Source: Streptomyces sp. NRRL S-646
GTDB taxonomy: Bacteria; Actinomycetota; Actinomycetes; Streptomycetales; Streptomycetaceae
Length of the DNA stretch: 64,000 nt
Assembly: GCF_000720765.1 (NCBI RefSeq)
Contig: NZ_JODC01000037.1
Coordinates: 4,340 to 68,339 of the forward strand
Direction of reading: 5' to 3'
Positions 7,856 to 15,991 of the stretch are shown piece after piece. Position numbers and translations under genes: made by a program. The notes under the pieces are model-generated. The model was not told the origin of the DNA, did not search any database, and saw only the letters and a program-made list of their open reading frames with translations. Numbering within the stretch: position 1 is the stretch's first letter; the number at the start of each line of letters is the position of its first letter.

Positions 7856-8443
7856 ATGGCCGAAGTACGGGTGAAGGCGCGCAAGGAGTCGGTGTTCGCG
7901 GAGCGGTTCGCTGTCTTCGCCGAGTGTCTGCTCACCGGGGTGTGGATCGCGGTGGCCTCGCTGGGAGTGGTGACCTTTCCGGCCGCCTTCGCCGCCGGGG
8001 CGAGGCATCTGCGCCGTCGTACCGGCCATGAGGGCGGCTGGCGGGAGTTCGTCGGCGACTTCCGTACGGCTGTGCGGGGCGGGTGGCTCGCCGGGCTCGC
8101 CGGGTGGGTCGCGGCGGGCCTGGTCTGGGTGGACGTCCAGGCCGTGCGCGCCGGACTGCCCGGGGGGCCGTTCGTGGGGGTCGTAGGCCTGTTCGCGCTG
8201 ATCGGCCTCGTCGTGGCCGGGCTGCGTGCGGCGGCGGTCTGGGAGCCCGGGGCGGCCTGGCGGGCGCTGCTCGCCGAAGCCGGCCGCCGTACCGTCCTCG
8301 ACCCCGCCGGGTCCTTCCTGCTCGTCGGCGGAGTGGTCCTCCTCGTCTGTTCCGCCCTGCTGATCGCGCCGCTGGCGGTCCCCGTCCTGGGGGCCGTCGC
8401 GGCCGCGGCCGTCGCCGTGGAGGAGCGGTACCGGCGCCGCTGA
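7856..8443 (+). CDS. YesL-like (DUF624) membrane protein
   Basis: This protein of about 195 residues has five to six predicted membrane helices. Its N-terminal region (LLTGVWIAVASLGVVTFPA) resembles the YesL/DUF624 family. In Bacillus, YesL is encoded with rhamnogalacturonan ABC transporters, and the same arrangement occurs here directly after the permeases. I chose ATG at 7856 because GAGGTGG lies just before it; a GTG at 7847 is possible. The molecular role of the family is not established. Confidence 0.75.
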   Translation: MAEVRVKARKESVFAERFAVFAECLLTGVWIAVASLGVVTFPAAFAAGARHLRRRTGHEGGWREFVGDFRTAVRGGWLAGLAGWVAAGLVWVDVQAVRAGLPGGPFVGVVGLFALIGLVVAGLRAAAVWEPGAAWRALLAEAGRRTVLDPAGSFLLVGGVVLLVCSALLIAPLAVPVLGAVAAAAVAVEERYRRR

Positions 8444-8556
8444 CGGGCGGTGCCCTCTCCTGGGTCGGTGCCCCGGCGCCGCGCCTCTCTCTGTCATGCC
8501 CCTGAGCAGCTGCACGGAAAGACACGTCCCGCACGGAAAGGAAAGGCTGAACTCTC

Positions 8557-11292
8557 ATGTCTCCCATCCCCCGCAGGTCCCTCCTCAAGGCGGCCGCCGT
8601 CGCCGGAGCCGCCGCGCAGTTCAGCTGGGCCTCAGGAGCCAAGGACGCGCAGGCCGCGCCCAGAGCCGAGGCCCCGGCCGCCGATCCCGTGACCCTGGAC
8701 TGGCTGGAGGACGGCGGCCTGGGGGCCGCGCCCGGCTCGACAGTGGGTGTGCCCTGGCCGAAGGGCGTCCACCAGCCCGACCAGACCTTCGCGCTCACGG
8801 ACGCGGACGGCAAGGCCGTACCCGTGCAGTCCTGGCCCATCGCGTACTGGCCGGACGGCTCCCTCAAGTGGTCGGCGCACGCGGTGAGTTCGGGATCCGG
8901 CAAGCTCACTCTCGCCGCCGGAGACGCAGCCGCCCCCGACAAGAAGGTCACCGTCGACCAGAGCGGCGGCACCATCGACGTGTCGACCGGCGTCATCACC
9001 GCCAAGATCGGCAAGAACGGCTCCACGATCATCAAGTCGGTGACCCGTGGCTCGACGGAGATCGCCAGGAACGGCCGGCTCGTCCTGATCCGCCAGCCGG
9101 AGATCGAGGACGGGGACCAGGGCACGGTCAAGACCGAGCGCTTCGACGGCGCGATCGGAGAGGTGACGGTCGAGCAGGACGGCCCGGTCCGTGCCGTGGT
9201 CCGCATCGACGGCAAGCACCGCAAGGGCGACCGGAGCTGGCTGCCGTTCTCCGTCCGCCTGTACTTCTACGCCGGGGCCGACTCCTTCCGCATGGTGCAC
9301 ACCATCACCTACGACGGCACACAGGAGCCCGGCAAGGCGAGCGGCGACTTCATCCGCGGACTGGGGGTGCGCTTCAGCGTGCCGATGCGGGACGCGTCGT
9401 ACGACCGGCACATCCGCGTCGGCGGCGAGGGCACCGGTCTGCTGCGGGAGGCGGTCAAGGGGATCACCGGCCTGCGCCGCGACCCGGGCGCGGCCGTGCA
9501 GGCGGCCCAGTACGCGGGCCAGAAGCTGCCCGACCCGTCCACCTGGGACCAGCGGGTGACGACCCGGCTGCAGTACATCCCGGAGTGGGGCGACTACACC
9601 CTCGCCCAGCTCTCCGCCGACGGCTTCACGCTCCGCAAGCGGACCAAGAAGGGCTACGGCTGGATCGGCGCCGGCGGCGGCAAGCGGGCCTCCGGCTTCG
9701 GCTATGTCGGTGGCGTCAGCGGAGGATTCTCCTTCGGGCTGCGGGACTTCTGGGAGAAGCACCCCGCCCAGCTCGACATCCGCGACGCCCACACCGACGA
9801 GGCCGAGGTCACCCTCTGGCTCTGGTCGCCCGAGGCCCAGCCCATGGACCTGCGCTTCTACCACGACGGCATGGGCCAGGACACGTACGCCAAGCAGCTC
9901 GAAGGCCTCAACATCACCTACGAGGACTACGAGCCGAAGTTCGGCACCCCCTACGGCATCGCCCGCACCTCCGAACTCCTCTTCTGGGCCAACGAGTCGA
10001 CCCCGGCCGCCGAGAAGCTCGCCGAACAGGTCGAGGCCGTACGAGTGCTGCCGCAGCTCGCCGCGCCGCCCAAGCAGCTCATCAAGGCCAAGGTCTTCGG
10101 CCCGGGCCTGTACTCCGAGCCGGACCGCTCCACACCGGCCAAGGCGAAGATCGAGGACCACCTCGACTTCCTCTTCACCTACTACAAGGACCAGGTGGAG
10201 CAACGCCGTTGGTACGGCTTCTGGGACTACGGCGACTTCATGCACTCCTACGACACCGTGCGCCACCAGTGGCGTTACGACGTCGGCGGCTACGCCTGGG
10301 ACAACTCCGAGCTGTCGCCGGACATCTGGCTCTGGATGGCCTACGTCCGCTCGGGCCGTGCGGACATCTTCCGCTTCGCCGAGGCCCTCACCCGGCACAC
10401 GGGCGAGGTCGACGTCTACCACCTGGGCGACTGGGCGGGCCTCGGCACCCGGCACGGCGTCCAGCACTACGCCGACAGTGCCAAGCAGCAGCGCATCGCC
10501 AACACCACCTACCGGCGCTACTACTACTTCCTCACCGCCGACGAACGCGTCGGCGACCTCATGCACGCCAACGTCGACTCCGACGAGACCTTCCTGGTCC
10601 TGGACCCGCAGCGCAAGGTCCGCACCGACCCGTACACGCCCGACCGACACGCCCTGTCGATCGGCTTCGGCACCGACTGGAGCGGCCTGGTGTCCGCGTG
10701 GCTGACCGAGTGGGAGCGCAAGGGCCCCAAGTGGGAGAAGGCCAAGGCGCGGGTGCTGTCCACGATGGAGGGCATCGCCGCCCAGCCCAACGGCTTCGTG
10801 CAGGGCAGCGGGCTGTACGACCTCGACACCGGCAAGCTCGCCGTCGCCTCGACGCCCGTGGTCTCCGTCTCGCACCTCTCGGCCGTGTTCGGCCTCAACG
10901 AACTGTGCGCGGAACTCATCGACCTCGTGGACATGCCCAAGTTCAACCAGGCCTACTTCGACTACTGCCGCTACTTCAACGCCACCAAGGCCGAGCAGAA
11001 GGCCCGCTACGGCTCAGACTTCGGCACCCTGCTGCTGTTCCAGGGGCACTCGCGCCTGGACGCGTACGCCGCCGTCCAGACGGGTGACGCTGCGCTGGCC
11101 AAGCGGGCGTGGACGAAGTTCTACAGCTCCGACGGGTACACGGAGACTTCGCCCTGGAAGACGGAGAAGCTGAGCGGGCCGGTGACGTTGGTCGCGGGCA
11201 GCGAGGCCGCGTGGGTGTCGTCGAACGACACCGCGCTGTATGGCCTCGCGGCCATTGAGAATCTGGCGTTGCTCGGTGACAAGATGCCGTAA
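8557..11292 (+). CDS. Secreted exo-rhamnogalacturonan lyase-like protein (PcRGLX/YetA-like)
   Basis: This 911-residue protein has a Tat signal (PRRSLLKAAAVAGAAAQ at 5-21) with probable cleavage after AQA near residue 33. The body is read as an N-terminal beta-rich region, a central beta-sandwich and a large C-terminal alpha/alpha toroid-like region with many Trp/Tyr residues. That architecture matches the PcRGLX/YetA-like family, known for exo-acting lyases on rhamnogalacturonan I. The neighbours (sugar importer, YesL homologue) support pectin degradation. Family assignment is from overall appearance and context; I could not place the catalytic residues. A strong AAGGAAAGG ribosome site precedes the ATG. 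Confidence 0.7.
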   Translation: MSPIPRRSLLKAAAVAGAAAQFSWASGAKDAQAAPRAEAPAADPVTLDWLEDGGLGAAPGSTVGVPWPKGVHQPDQTFALTDADGKAVPVQSWPIAYWPDGSLKWSAHAVSSGSGKLTLAAGDAAAPDKKVTVDQSGGTIDVSTGVITAKIGKNGSTIIKSVTRGSTEIARNGRLVLIRQPEIEDGDQGTVKTERFDGAIGEVTVEQDGPVRAVVRIDGKHRKGDRSWLPFSVRLYFYAGADSFRMVHTITYDGTQEPGKASGDFIRGLGVRFSVPMRDASYDRHIRVGGEGTGLLREAVKGITGLRRDPGAAVQAAQYAGQKLPDPSTWDQRVTTRLQYIPEWGDYTLAQLSADGFTLRKRTKKGYGWIGAGGGKRASGFGYVGGVSGGFSFGLRDFWEKHPAQLDIRDAHTDEAEVTLWLWSPEAQPMDLRFYHDGMGQDTYAKQLEGLNITYEDYEPKFGTPYGIARTSELLFWANESTPAAEKLAEQVEAVRVLPQLAAPPKQLIKAKVFGPGLYSEPDRSTPAKAKIEDHLDFLFTYYKDQVEQRRWYGFWDYGDFMHSYDTVRHQWRYDVGGYAWDNSELSPDIWLWMAYVRSGRADIFRFAEALTRHTGEVDVYHLGDWAGLGTRHGVQHYADSAKQQRIANTTYRRYYYFLTADERVGDLMHANVDSDETFLVLDPQRKVRTDPYTPDRHALSIGFGTDWSGLVSAWLTEWERKGPKWEKAKARVLSTMEGIAAQPNGFVQGSGLYDLDTGKLAVASTPVVSVSHLSAVFGLNELCAELIDLVDMPKFNQAYFDYCRYFNATKAEQKARYGSDFGTLLLFQGHSRLDAYAAVQTGDAALAKRAWTKFYSSDGYTETSPWKTEKLSGPVTLVAGSEAAWVSSNDTALYGLAAIENLALLGDKMP

Positions 11293-11407
11293 CGCTCCGC
11301 TGGGGGCCGGGAACTGCGCTCGTTTTTGTCTGCGGGTCCGTTGTGGCTGGTCGCGCCCACGCGGCGGAGCCGCACATTGACAGCGCCCCGCGCCCCTGAC
11401 GGGGCGC
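11293..11407 (+). repeat. Dispersed intergenic repeat, family A, copy 3
   Basis: It starts immediately after the stop codon with CGCTCCGCTGGGGG, has GTGGCTGGTCGC at 11343-11354, and includes a GCGGCGGAGCCGC segment. It ends in a perfect hairpin against the stop codon of the convergent membrane protein gene. Confidence 0.8.
11390..11407. terminator. Bidirectional stem-loop between convergent genes
   Basis: GCGCCCC-TGAC-GGGGCGC is a perfect 7-bp stem abutting the stop codon at 11408. It can serve both converging transcripts. Confidence 0.55.
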
Positions 11408-13780
11408 TCAGTGCATGGTCGTCAGGATGTCCCGTACTCGGCGGACGTCCCTGAGGCGGCGTTCGTAAGTTGCCCCGAGTGCCAGCAGGAGCAGGCCGGC
11501 GAGTGCGAAAGGTACCCAGCGGGGGAGGGCGCCGGTCATCTGGACCAGGTACGGGGCCAGTTCGTGCAGGGCGTCCAGGACCAGGACCGAGCCGCCGAGC
11601 ACGAGGGGAGCCTGGAGACGGTGGCGGGCGCCCAGCAGGGTGGTCAGCAGGGCTGCCGTGCCGAGCAGCAGCGGGCGCGTCCAGTGCGGGTCGTCCCAGG
11701 CCGCGGCGAGGCTCGGCAGCAGGGTGGCGGCGAGCCCGGCGCCGTACGCCGTCCACGACGACGCCTGCGGGTCGCGGGACCTGCGCCAGACGCCGACACA
11801 CAGCGCCGGGACGGTGACCGGGAGCGTGTACGCCTCGACGGTGCCGACGTCCCAGGCGGCCAGCCGGACCCAACTGGCCAGCAGGAACAGGGCGGCGGCC
11901 ACGTAGCCTGCGGGGCGGCGGTCGGAGCGTACCGCCGTGCCCGCCGCGATCACTGCGCACAGGGCCAGCACCAGGGCGAGCATCGGTGGCGCGGTGATCG
12001 CGAGGCCGACGGCCAACAGTCCGGTGGCCGCTCCGGTCACTTCGACCGGCACGCGCGCGTGGCTCTCGCCGAGCCGGGCTGCGAGCAGGGCAGCCGCCAG
12101 CGTGACCACCAGGACCAGCAGCGCAGTGTGCTGCGGCCGCCAGTCCGCCGCCAGACCTGTCGTGCACGCCAGCGCAGTGGCGTACACGACCGCGGCCGGA
12201 GCGGTGAAGGGCGCGAGGTGCGGGCGCAGCGAGGCAGCAGCGAACAGAGCCATCAGGACGGACAGCACAGTCAGGGTGGCCGTCTGGGATGCAAGCGAGA
12301 GGAAGGCGAGGGAGACCGAGCTGCCCAGGGCGAGCGTGGTGGCGGTCACGGGCAGGAGCCGGAAGGCCGCCGCCGCGAGGGCCGCTGCGGTCACCGCGCC
12401 CTGCAGCAACAGGGCGGCAGAGTAGGGAAGCTGGAGGACCGCAGGCAGCGTCATGACGGTGGCCCAGGCGAGGAGCGTCGCGCCGGTCAGCGCCTGGGGA
12501 CGTCGGGCCTCGCCGCGCACCAGCAGGGCCAGCACGGCTGCAACGACCACCGGGCCGAGGAGCAGCTGACCGGGATACGGCGGCCACGGCATGTGGACGG
12601 CCGCCGCGGCACGCGCGTCCGAGGGGGCACCGGTCCACCAGCGCTCCGCCCAGCCCAGCGGGCCCAGCAGCGCAACGACGACCAGCGGCAGCGCACAGGC
12701 GACGACGACCGCCTGCACCGCACCGGAGGCCTGGACCAGCCCCCGCCGCACAGGCTCGGGCAGACGCATCCGCAAGGCCGCCAACAGCGCGATGCCGCAT
12801 GCCAGATACCCCGGCACCGTCCACCCCTCCGGCAGCGTCACCCGCAGCACACCACCACCGGCGGCGACCAGGAGCAGGCCGCCCGTCACGGCGTTGCCCG
12901 TCGCCAGGGCAGGCTTCGGCAGCCGCCAGGCGGCGCCCAGCGCGATCACCGCCGCAAGGGTGAGGAGCGCCGCCGCACGGGCGGCGGCGCCCGGGCCGGC
13001 TGCATCCCAGGAGAGCCAGCCGGCCGTCAGTGCACCCAGGGCGCCCGAGCCGTACGCGCCGACGGCGGCGAGGACGCGTACGGACCTGGCGGTCACCCGG
13101 AGCGCCACACCTGTGTCGAACCCGGCCGTCACCAGAAGCGCGGCCGCGATCCCGGACGACCCCACCGTGGCCGAGATCGCCCAGAAGAACAGCGGGAGTT
13201 GGGCCGCGGCCAGCGCGGCGGGCAGCGGCAGCCGCAGCCCGGCCGCACGCGGCAGCAGACCGTACGCCGTCCAGAGCGCCGCCAGCAGGGCCGAAGCGAC
13301 GGCCGTGTACCCCGCGCCGTCCGTCCCCATGAAGGCGACCTGCTGCAACGCGTACGCGTCCAGTACCGTCAGCGCCAGCCCCAGGCCGGCCACCGACTCG
13401 GCCGTCGAACGCAGCCCGCGCTGCAGCAGGGGAAACGGCGCACCGAGCGCTGCCACCGTGACCGCGCCGAGCACGAGGGCGCGCCCCGTGATCCCCAGAT
13501 GCCCCCAGCTGACCAGCGTGAACACCATCGCGGCGACCGTGAGCAGGACCCCGCCGAGCAGCAGCAGAAGGTTCTGCACGCCGGGCGCGGTGGTCTCCGG
13601 GCGAGACGCCTCGACGGGCGCCTGCGGTGCCTGCTGTGCCGGGGGCACCGGGCGGGCTGCCTGGAGCGCGGCGACCAGCCAGGCACGGCGATGGAGCAAC
13701 TGGGCCCGGCGGGCGTCCAGTTGCCAGAGCTCGGCGTCGAGGAGCTGCAACTCCTCGGCCGGGGGCGGAACATGCGTCAT
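11408..13780 (-). CDS. Giant polytopic membrane protein (SCO7613 C-terminal-like)
   Basis: The 790 residues are a short hydrophilic head (about 1-75, including a Leu-rich helical stretch) followed by more than twenty hydrophobic segments. The layout resembles the Streptomyces family annotated as SCO7613 C-terminal domain membrane proteins. No catalytic motif is visible. I chose ATG at 13780, preceded by CGAGG; the frame extends twelve codons further without a better site. It is divergent from the SRPBCC gene across a gap containing a 9-base direct repeat. The function is unknown. Confidence 0.8.
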   Translation of the reverse strand: MTHVPPPAEELQLLDAELWQLDARRAQLLHRRAWLVAALQAARPVPPAQQAPQAPVEASRPETTAPGVQNLLLLLGGVLLTVAAMVFTLVSWGHLGITGRALVLGAVTVAALGAPFPLLQRGLRSTAESVAGLGLALTVLDAYALQQVAFMGTDGAGYTAVASALLAALWTAYGLLPRAAGLRLPLPAALAAAQLPLFFWAISATVGSSGIAAALLVTAGFDTGVALRVTARSVRVLAAVGAYGSGALGALTAGWLSWDAAGPGAAARAAALLTLAAVIALGAAWRLPKPALATGNAVTGGLLLVAAGGGVLRVTLPEGWTVPGYLACGIALLAALRMRLPEPVRRGLVQASGAVQAVVVACALPLVVVALLGPLGWAERWWTGAPSDARAAAAVHMPWPPYPGQLLLGPVVVAAVLALLVRGEARRPQALTGATLLAWATVMTLPAVLQLPYSAALLLQGAVTAAALAAAAFRLLPVTATTLALGSSVSLAFLSLASQTATLTVLSVLMALFAAASLRPHLAPFTAPAAVVYATALACTTGLAADWRPQHTALLVLVVTLAAALLAARLGESHARVPVEVTGAATGLLAVGLAITAPPMLALVLALCAVIAAGTAVRSDRRPAGYVAAALFLLASWVRLAAWDVGTVEAYTLPVTVPALCVGVWRRSRDPQASSWTAYGAGLAATLLPSLAAAWDDPHWTRPLLLGTAALLTTLLGARHRLQAPLVLGGSVLVLDALHELAPYLVQMTGALPRWVPFALAGLLLLALGATYERRLRDVRRVRDILTTMH

Positions 13781-13824
13781 GCCTCGGAGTGTGGTCCGCG
13801 TCACGTCGTACGGCATGAGCGCAG

Positions 13825-13844
13825 GTACTCAGAACGTACTCAGA
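13825..13844. promoter_or_regulatory. Direct repeat of GTACTCAGA in a divergent promoter
   Basis: GTACTCAGA occurs at 13825-13833 and 13836-13844 (period 11, one helical turn). The gap separates the giant membrane protein gene from the SRPBCC gene. GTACTCA resembles the half-site reported for the Streptomyces MacR regulator, which normally binds it as an inverted pair. Confidence 0.35.
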
Positions 13845-13904
13845 TCCCGCCACCACGTGGCTCGGATGCGGGGCGGACGCGCTGGGTACGGGCAGAATCC
13901 CACC

Positions 13905-14351
13905 ATGGACTGGACGCACTACCGCTTCCGCAGCCTCTGGGTCCTGCCCGCCCCGCCCGCCACCGTGTACGAGGTGCTGGAGCGGGCCGAGGAGTACCCC
14001 CGCTGGTGGCCCCAGGTGCGGGAGGTGACCCGGCTCGACGACACCACGGGCGTCATCCGGATCCGCTCCGTCCTCCCGTACGACCTGCACTTCACCGCCC
14101 GCGAGACGCGCCGCGACCCCGTCGCGGGCGTCCTGGAGATCGCGATGTCCGGCGACATCGAGGGCTGGGCGTGCTGGACCATCGCCGCCGGCGCCGCGGG
14201 CACTCTCGCCCGCTTCGAGCAGGTCGTCGACGTGCACAAGCCGCTGCTCAGGCAGTTCGCCGTACCGGGGCGGCCGTTGTTCCGCGCCAATCACCGGCTG
14301 ATGATGCGGGCCGGGCGGCGAGGCCTGGTCGCCTACCTGGAAGCGGTTTGA
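13905..14351 (+). CDS. SRPBCC (START/polyketide-cyclase fold) protein
   Basis: The 148 residues match the SRPBCC ligand-binding fold. An initial strand (HYRFRSLWVLPAPPATVYEVL) leads into a helix, then WWPQVREVTRLDD, curved beta-strands, and a long C-terminal helix. These small proteins bind hydrophobic ligands in a cavity; the ligand here is unknown. Its stop codon (14349-14351) overlaps the -35 region of the following tRNA-Val gene. Confidence 0.8.
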   Translation: MDWTHYRFRSLWVLPAPPATVYEVLERAEEYPRWWPQVREVTRLDDTTGVIRIRSVLPYDLHFTARETRRDPVAGVLEIAMSGDIEGWACWTIAAGAAGTLARFEQVVDVHKPLLRQFAVPGRPLFRANHRLMMRAGRRGLVAYLEAV

Positions 14352-14377
14352 AGGAAACCCGCGGGGACCTGTATTGT
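14348..14377 (+). promoter_or_regulatory. Promoter of the second tRNA-Val gene
   Basis: TTGAAG (14348-14353) and TATTGT (14372-14377) are separated by 18 bases, a good match to the major vegetative sigma factor consensus. The tRNA begins 14 bases after the -10 box. Confidence 0.6.
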
Positions 14378-14390
14378 TCAGTCCGTTCCC

Positions 14391-14462
14391 GGGCGATTAG
14401 CTCAGTGGGAGAGCGCTTCGTTCACACCGAAGAGGTCACTGGTTCGAACCCAGTATCGCCCA
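14391..14462 (+). tRNA. tRNA-Val (CAC), second identical copy
   Basis: All 72 bases match the copy at 4189-4260, including anticodon CAC. Flanks differ, so this is a gene duplicate and not a larger repeat. The 3' CCA is not fully encoded. Confidence 0.97.
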
Positions 14463-14471
14463 CCGGGAAAG

Positions 14472-14499
14472 GCCGGTCCGCAGCAGCGGACCGGCTTTC
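14472..14499 (+). terminator. Rho-independent terminator after tRNA-Val
   Basis: GCCGGTCCG pairs with CGGACCGGC around a CAGCAG loop and is followed by TTTCTT. Confidence 0.75.
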
Positions 14500-14535
14500 T
14501 TCATGTCGGCCTGCTTCATGTCGGCCTGCTTCATG
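14500..14535. repeat. 15-bp tandem repeat, 2.4 copies
   Basis: The unit TTCATGTCGGCCTGC occurs at 14500-14514 and 14515-14529, followed by a partial TTCATG. It lies between the tRNA terminator and the stop codon of the exonuclease gene. Confidence 0.8.
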
Positions 14536-15256
14536 CGGCCGCCGGAAGATCCGGCCGCAGCGGCCACGCCGGGTTCACGATCTCCTCCGTACCGCTCTTC
14601 GCGAACCACGCCTGCAGGCCGCGCGCCTGGGCGGCGTGCCAGGTGGTCTGCAGGGTGTGCAGTTCGGCGGGGGAGAGACGCTCCAGCCGGGTGGCGAAAC
14701 GACGCCCGAGGGCCCGTACGACGTCCAGTGCGGCCAGTGCGTCCGCCGCCGCGTCGTGCGCACCCTCCAGCGTGACGCCGTAGTGCGCGCACAGGTCGGT
14801 CAGGGTGCGGCGGCCCTTGCGGTAGCGGTCCAGGTGCTTGTCGAGGACCCGGGGGTCGAGCACCCGCAGCGTCGACGACTCGAACCAGCGGTCCAGCGAA
14901 GAGGCGCGATGGCGGCGCAACTCGCGGTCCAGGAGTGTCAGATCGAACGGCGCGTTCATCACCACGAGCGGGCGGGCCATCGCCGCCTGCTCCGCCAGTT
15001 CCTCGGCTATCTCGTACATCACCGGCGCCGGCCAGCGGCCGTTGCGCTGCAGGTGTTCGTCCGTCAGCCCGTGCACAGCCGTCGCCGCCTCCGGGACCGG
15101 CACACCCGGGTTGACCAGCCAACGGGTCATCCGGGGCCGGCTGCCCGGGGCGTCCTGGACGACGACGGCGGCCGACACGATCCGGTCGGTCTCTACGTCC
15201 ACGCCCGTGGTCTCCGTGTCGAATGCGGCCAGGGGCCCCTCGTACCAGGTCGTCAT
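14531..15256 (-). CDS. DnaQ-like DEDDh 3'-5' exonuclease
   Basis: This 241-residue protein has all DEDDh metal-binding motifs: Asp13 and Glu15 in DTET, Asp105 in NAPFDL, and His167 with Asp172 in the HDAAAD segment. It resembles the epsilon proofreading subunit but is a stand-alone protein lacking polymerase-binding features I can identify. The likely role is trimming DNA or RNA 3' ends. GAGGAG lies upstream of the ATG. It is divergent from the DUF4365 pair, so three nucleic-acid-type genes cluster here. Confidence 0.88.
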   Translation of the reverse strand: MTTWYEGPLAAFDTETTGVDVETDRIVSAAVVVQDAPGSRPRMTRWLVNPGVPVPEAATAVHGLTDEHLQRNGRWPAPVMYEIAEELAEQAAMARPLVVMNAPFDLTLLDRELRRHRASSLDRWFESSTLRVLDPRVLDKHLDRYRKGRRTLTDLCAHYGVTLEGAHDAAADALAALDVVRALGRRFATRLERLSPAELHTLQTTWHAAQARGLQAWFAKSGTEEIVNPAWPLRPDLPAAA

Positions 15257-15424
15257 GCCTACACAACTCCTCGTTCACCCACGGCAGCTGACGTCCCGTC
15301 TTCTGCCTGTTTGGTGATACCCGGGCTGTTTGCGCCGTACGCCGGAAGGACACAACAGGAGTACGGGTCTTTGCAGTTCAGAGGCCCACAGCAGGGAATC
15401 ACTTGGCGTGGAAGGCTGTTGGTC

Positions 15425-15991
15425 ATGGCGATAGCGCAGCCCGAGCGGGGCGGGCTGCTGCCCGAACGTACGGGCCCCCTTCGCGGCACACTCGCCACCA
15501 CCGCCTGCATGGAGACACTGCAGGTGGGTTATCTGCACGCCGTCGCCGCGGCGGCGGGCTGCTCGCTGTCCCAGCCATTTCCGGACAACGGCATCGACTG
15601 GCACGTCAGTCACGGCTCGCCCGGGCACACCGTCGACGACGAAGTGACCATCAAGGTGCAGCTGAAGTGCACGTACCAGGTCCCGCCGAACCCGCCGGGG
15701 CGCTTCTTCTCCTTCACGCTCGACAACGACCATCTGCGCAAGCTCGCGCGCACACCCGTCTCGGTGCACAAGATCCTGGTCGTGATGCTCGTCCCGAGAT
15801 CCCAGGACGACTGGCTGCGCGCCAGCCACGACCGCCTCGACCTGCGGCACTGCTGCTACTGGGTCAACCTGGCCGGCCAGCCGGTCACCGGGCGGACCCG
15901 GACAACCGTGCGGATACCGACCTCACGCATCTTCGACGACCGGGCGCTGTGCGAGATCATGACGCGGGTCGGGGCCGGAGGCAGACCATGA
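15425..15991 (+). CDS. DUF4365 protein, PD-(D/E)XK nuclease-like
   Basis: The 188 residues match the DUF4365 family, which has a restriction-endonuclease-like fold. The putative catalytic constellation is Asp58 (GID), acidic residues near 71-73, and Q79-L-K81 in place of the usual E-x-K. GGAAGG precedes the ATG. The stop codon overlaps the start of the next gene (ATGA), so the two are coupled. In S. coelicolor I recall homologues near thrS, which suggests a core function and not a mobile defence gene. The substrate is unknown. Confidence 0.7.
   Translation: MAIAQPERGGLLPERTGPLRGTLATTACMETLQVGYLHAVAAAAGCSLSQPFPDNGIDWHVSHGSPGHTVDDEVTIKVQLKCTYQVPPNPPGRFFSFTLDNDHLRKLARTPVSVHKILVVMLVPRSQDDWLRASHDRLDLRHCCYWVNLAGQPVTGRTRTTVRIPTSRIFDDRALCEIMTRVGAGGRP

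Noticed and set aside
11121..14294. A 1,057-codon open frame on the minus strand
   Set aside because: It is a GC-rich shadow of the membrane protein gene in another frame, Arg/Gly/Pro-rich with no family resemblance.
15403..15987. Upstream extension of the 408-residue protein frame
   Set aside because: It overlaps the DUF4365 gene in another frame. The ATG at 15988 coupled to the previous stop is the natural start.
11411..15991. A 1,526-codon open frame on the plus strand
   Set aside because: It runs antisense to the giant membrane protein gene and has Arg/Gln/Gly-rich shadow composition. Only its last 188 codons (the DUF4365 protein) look coding.
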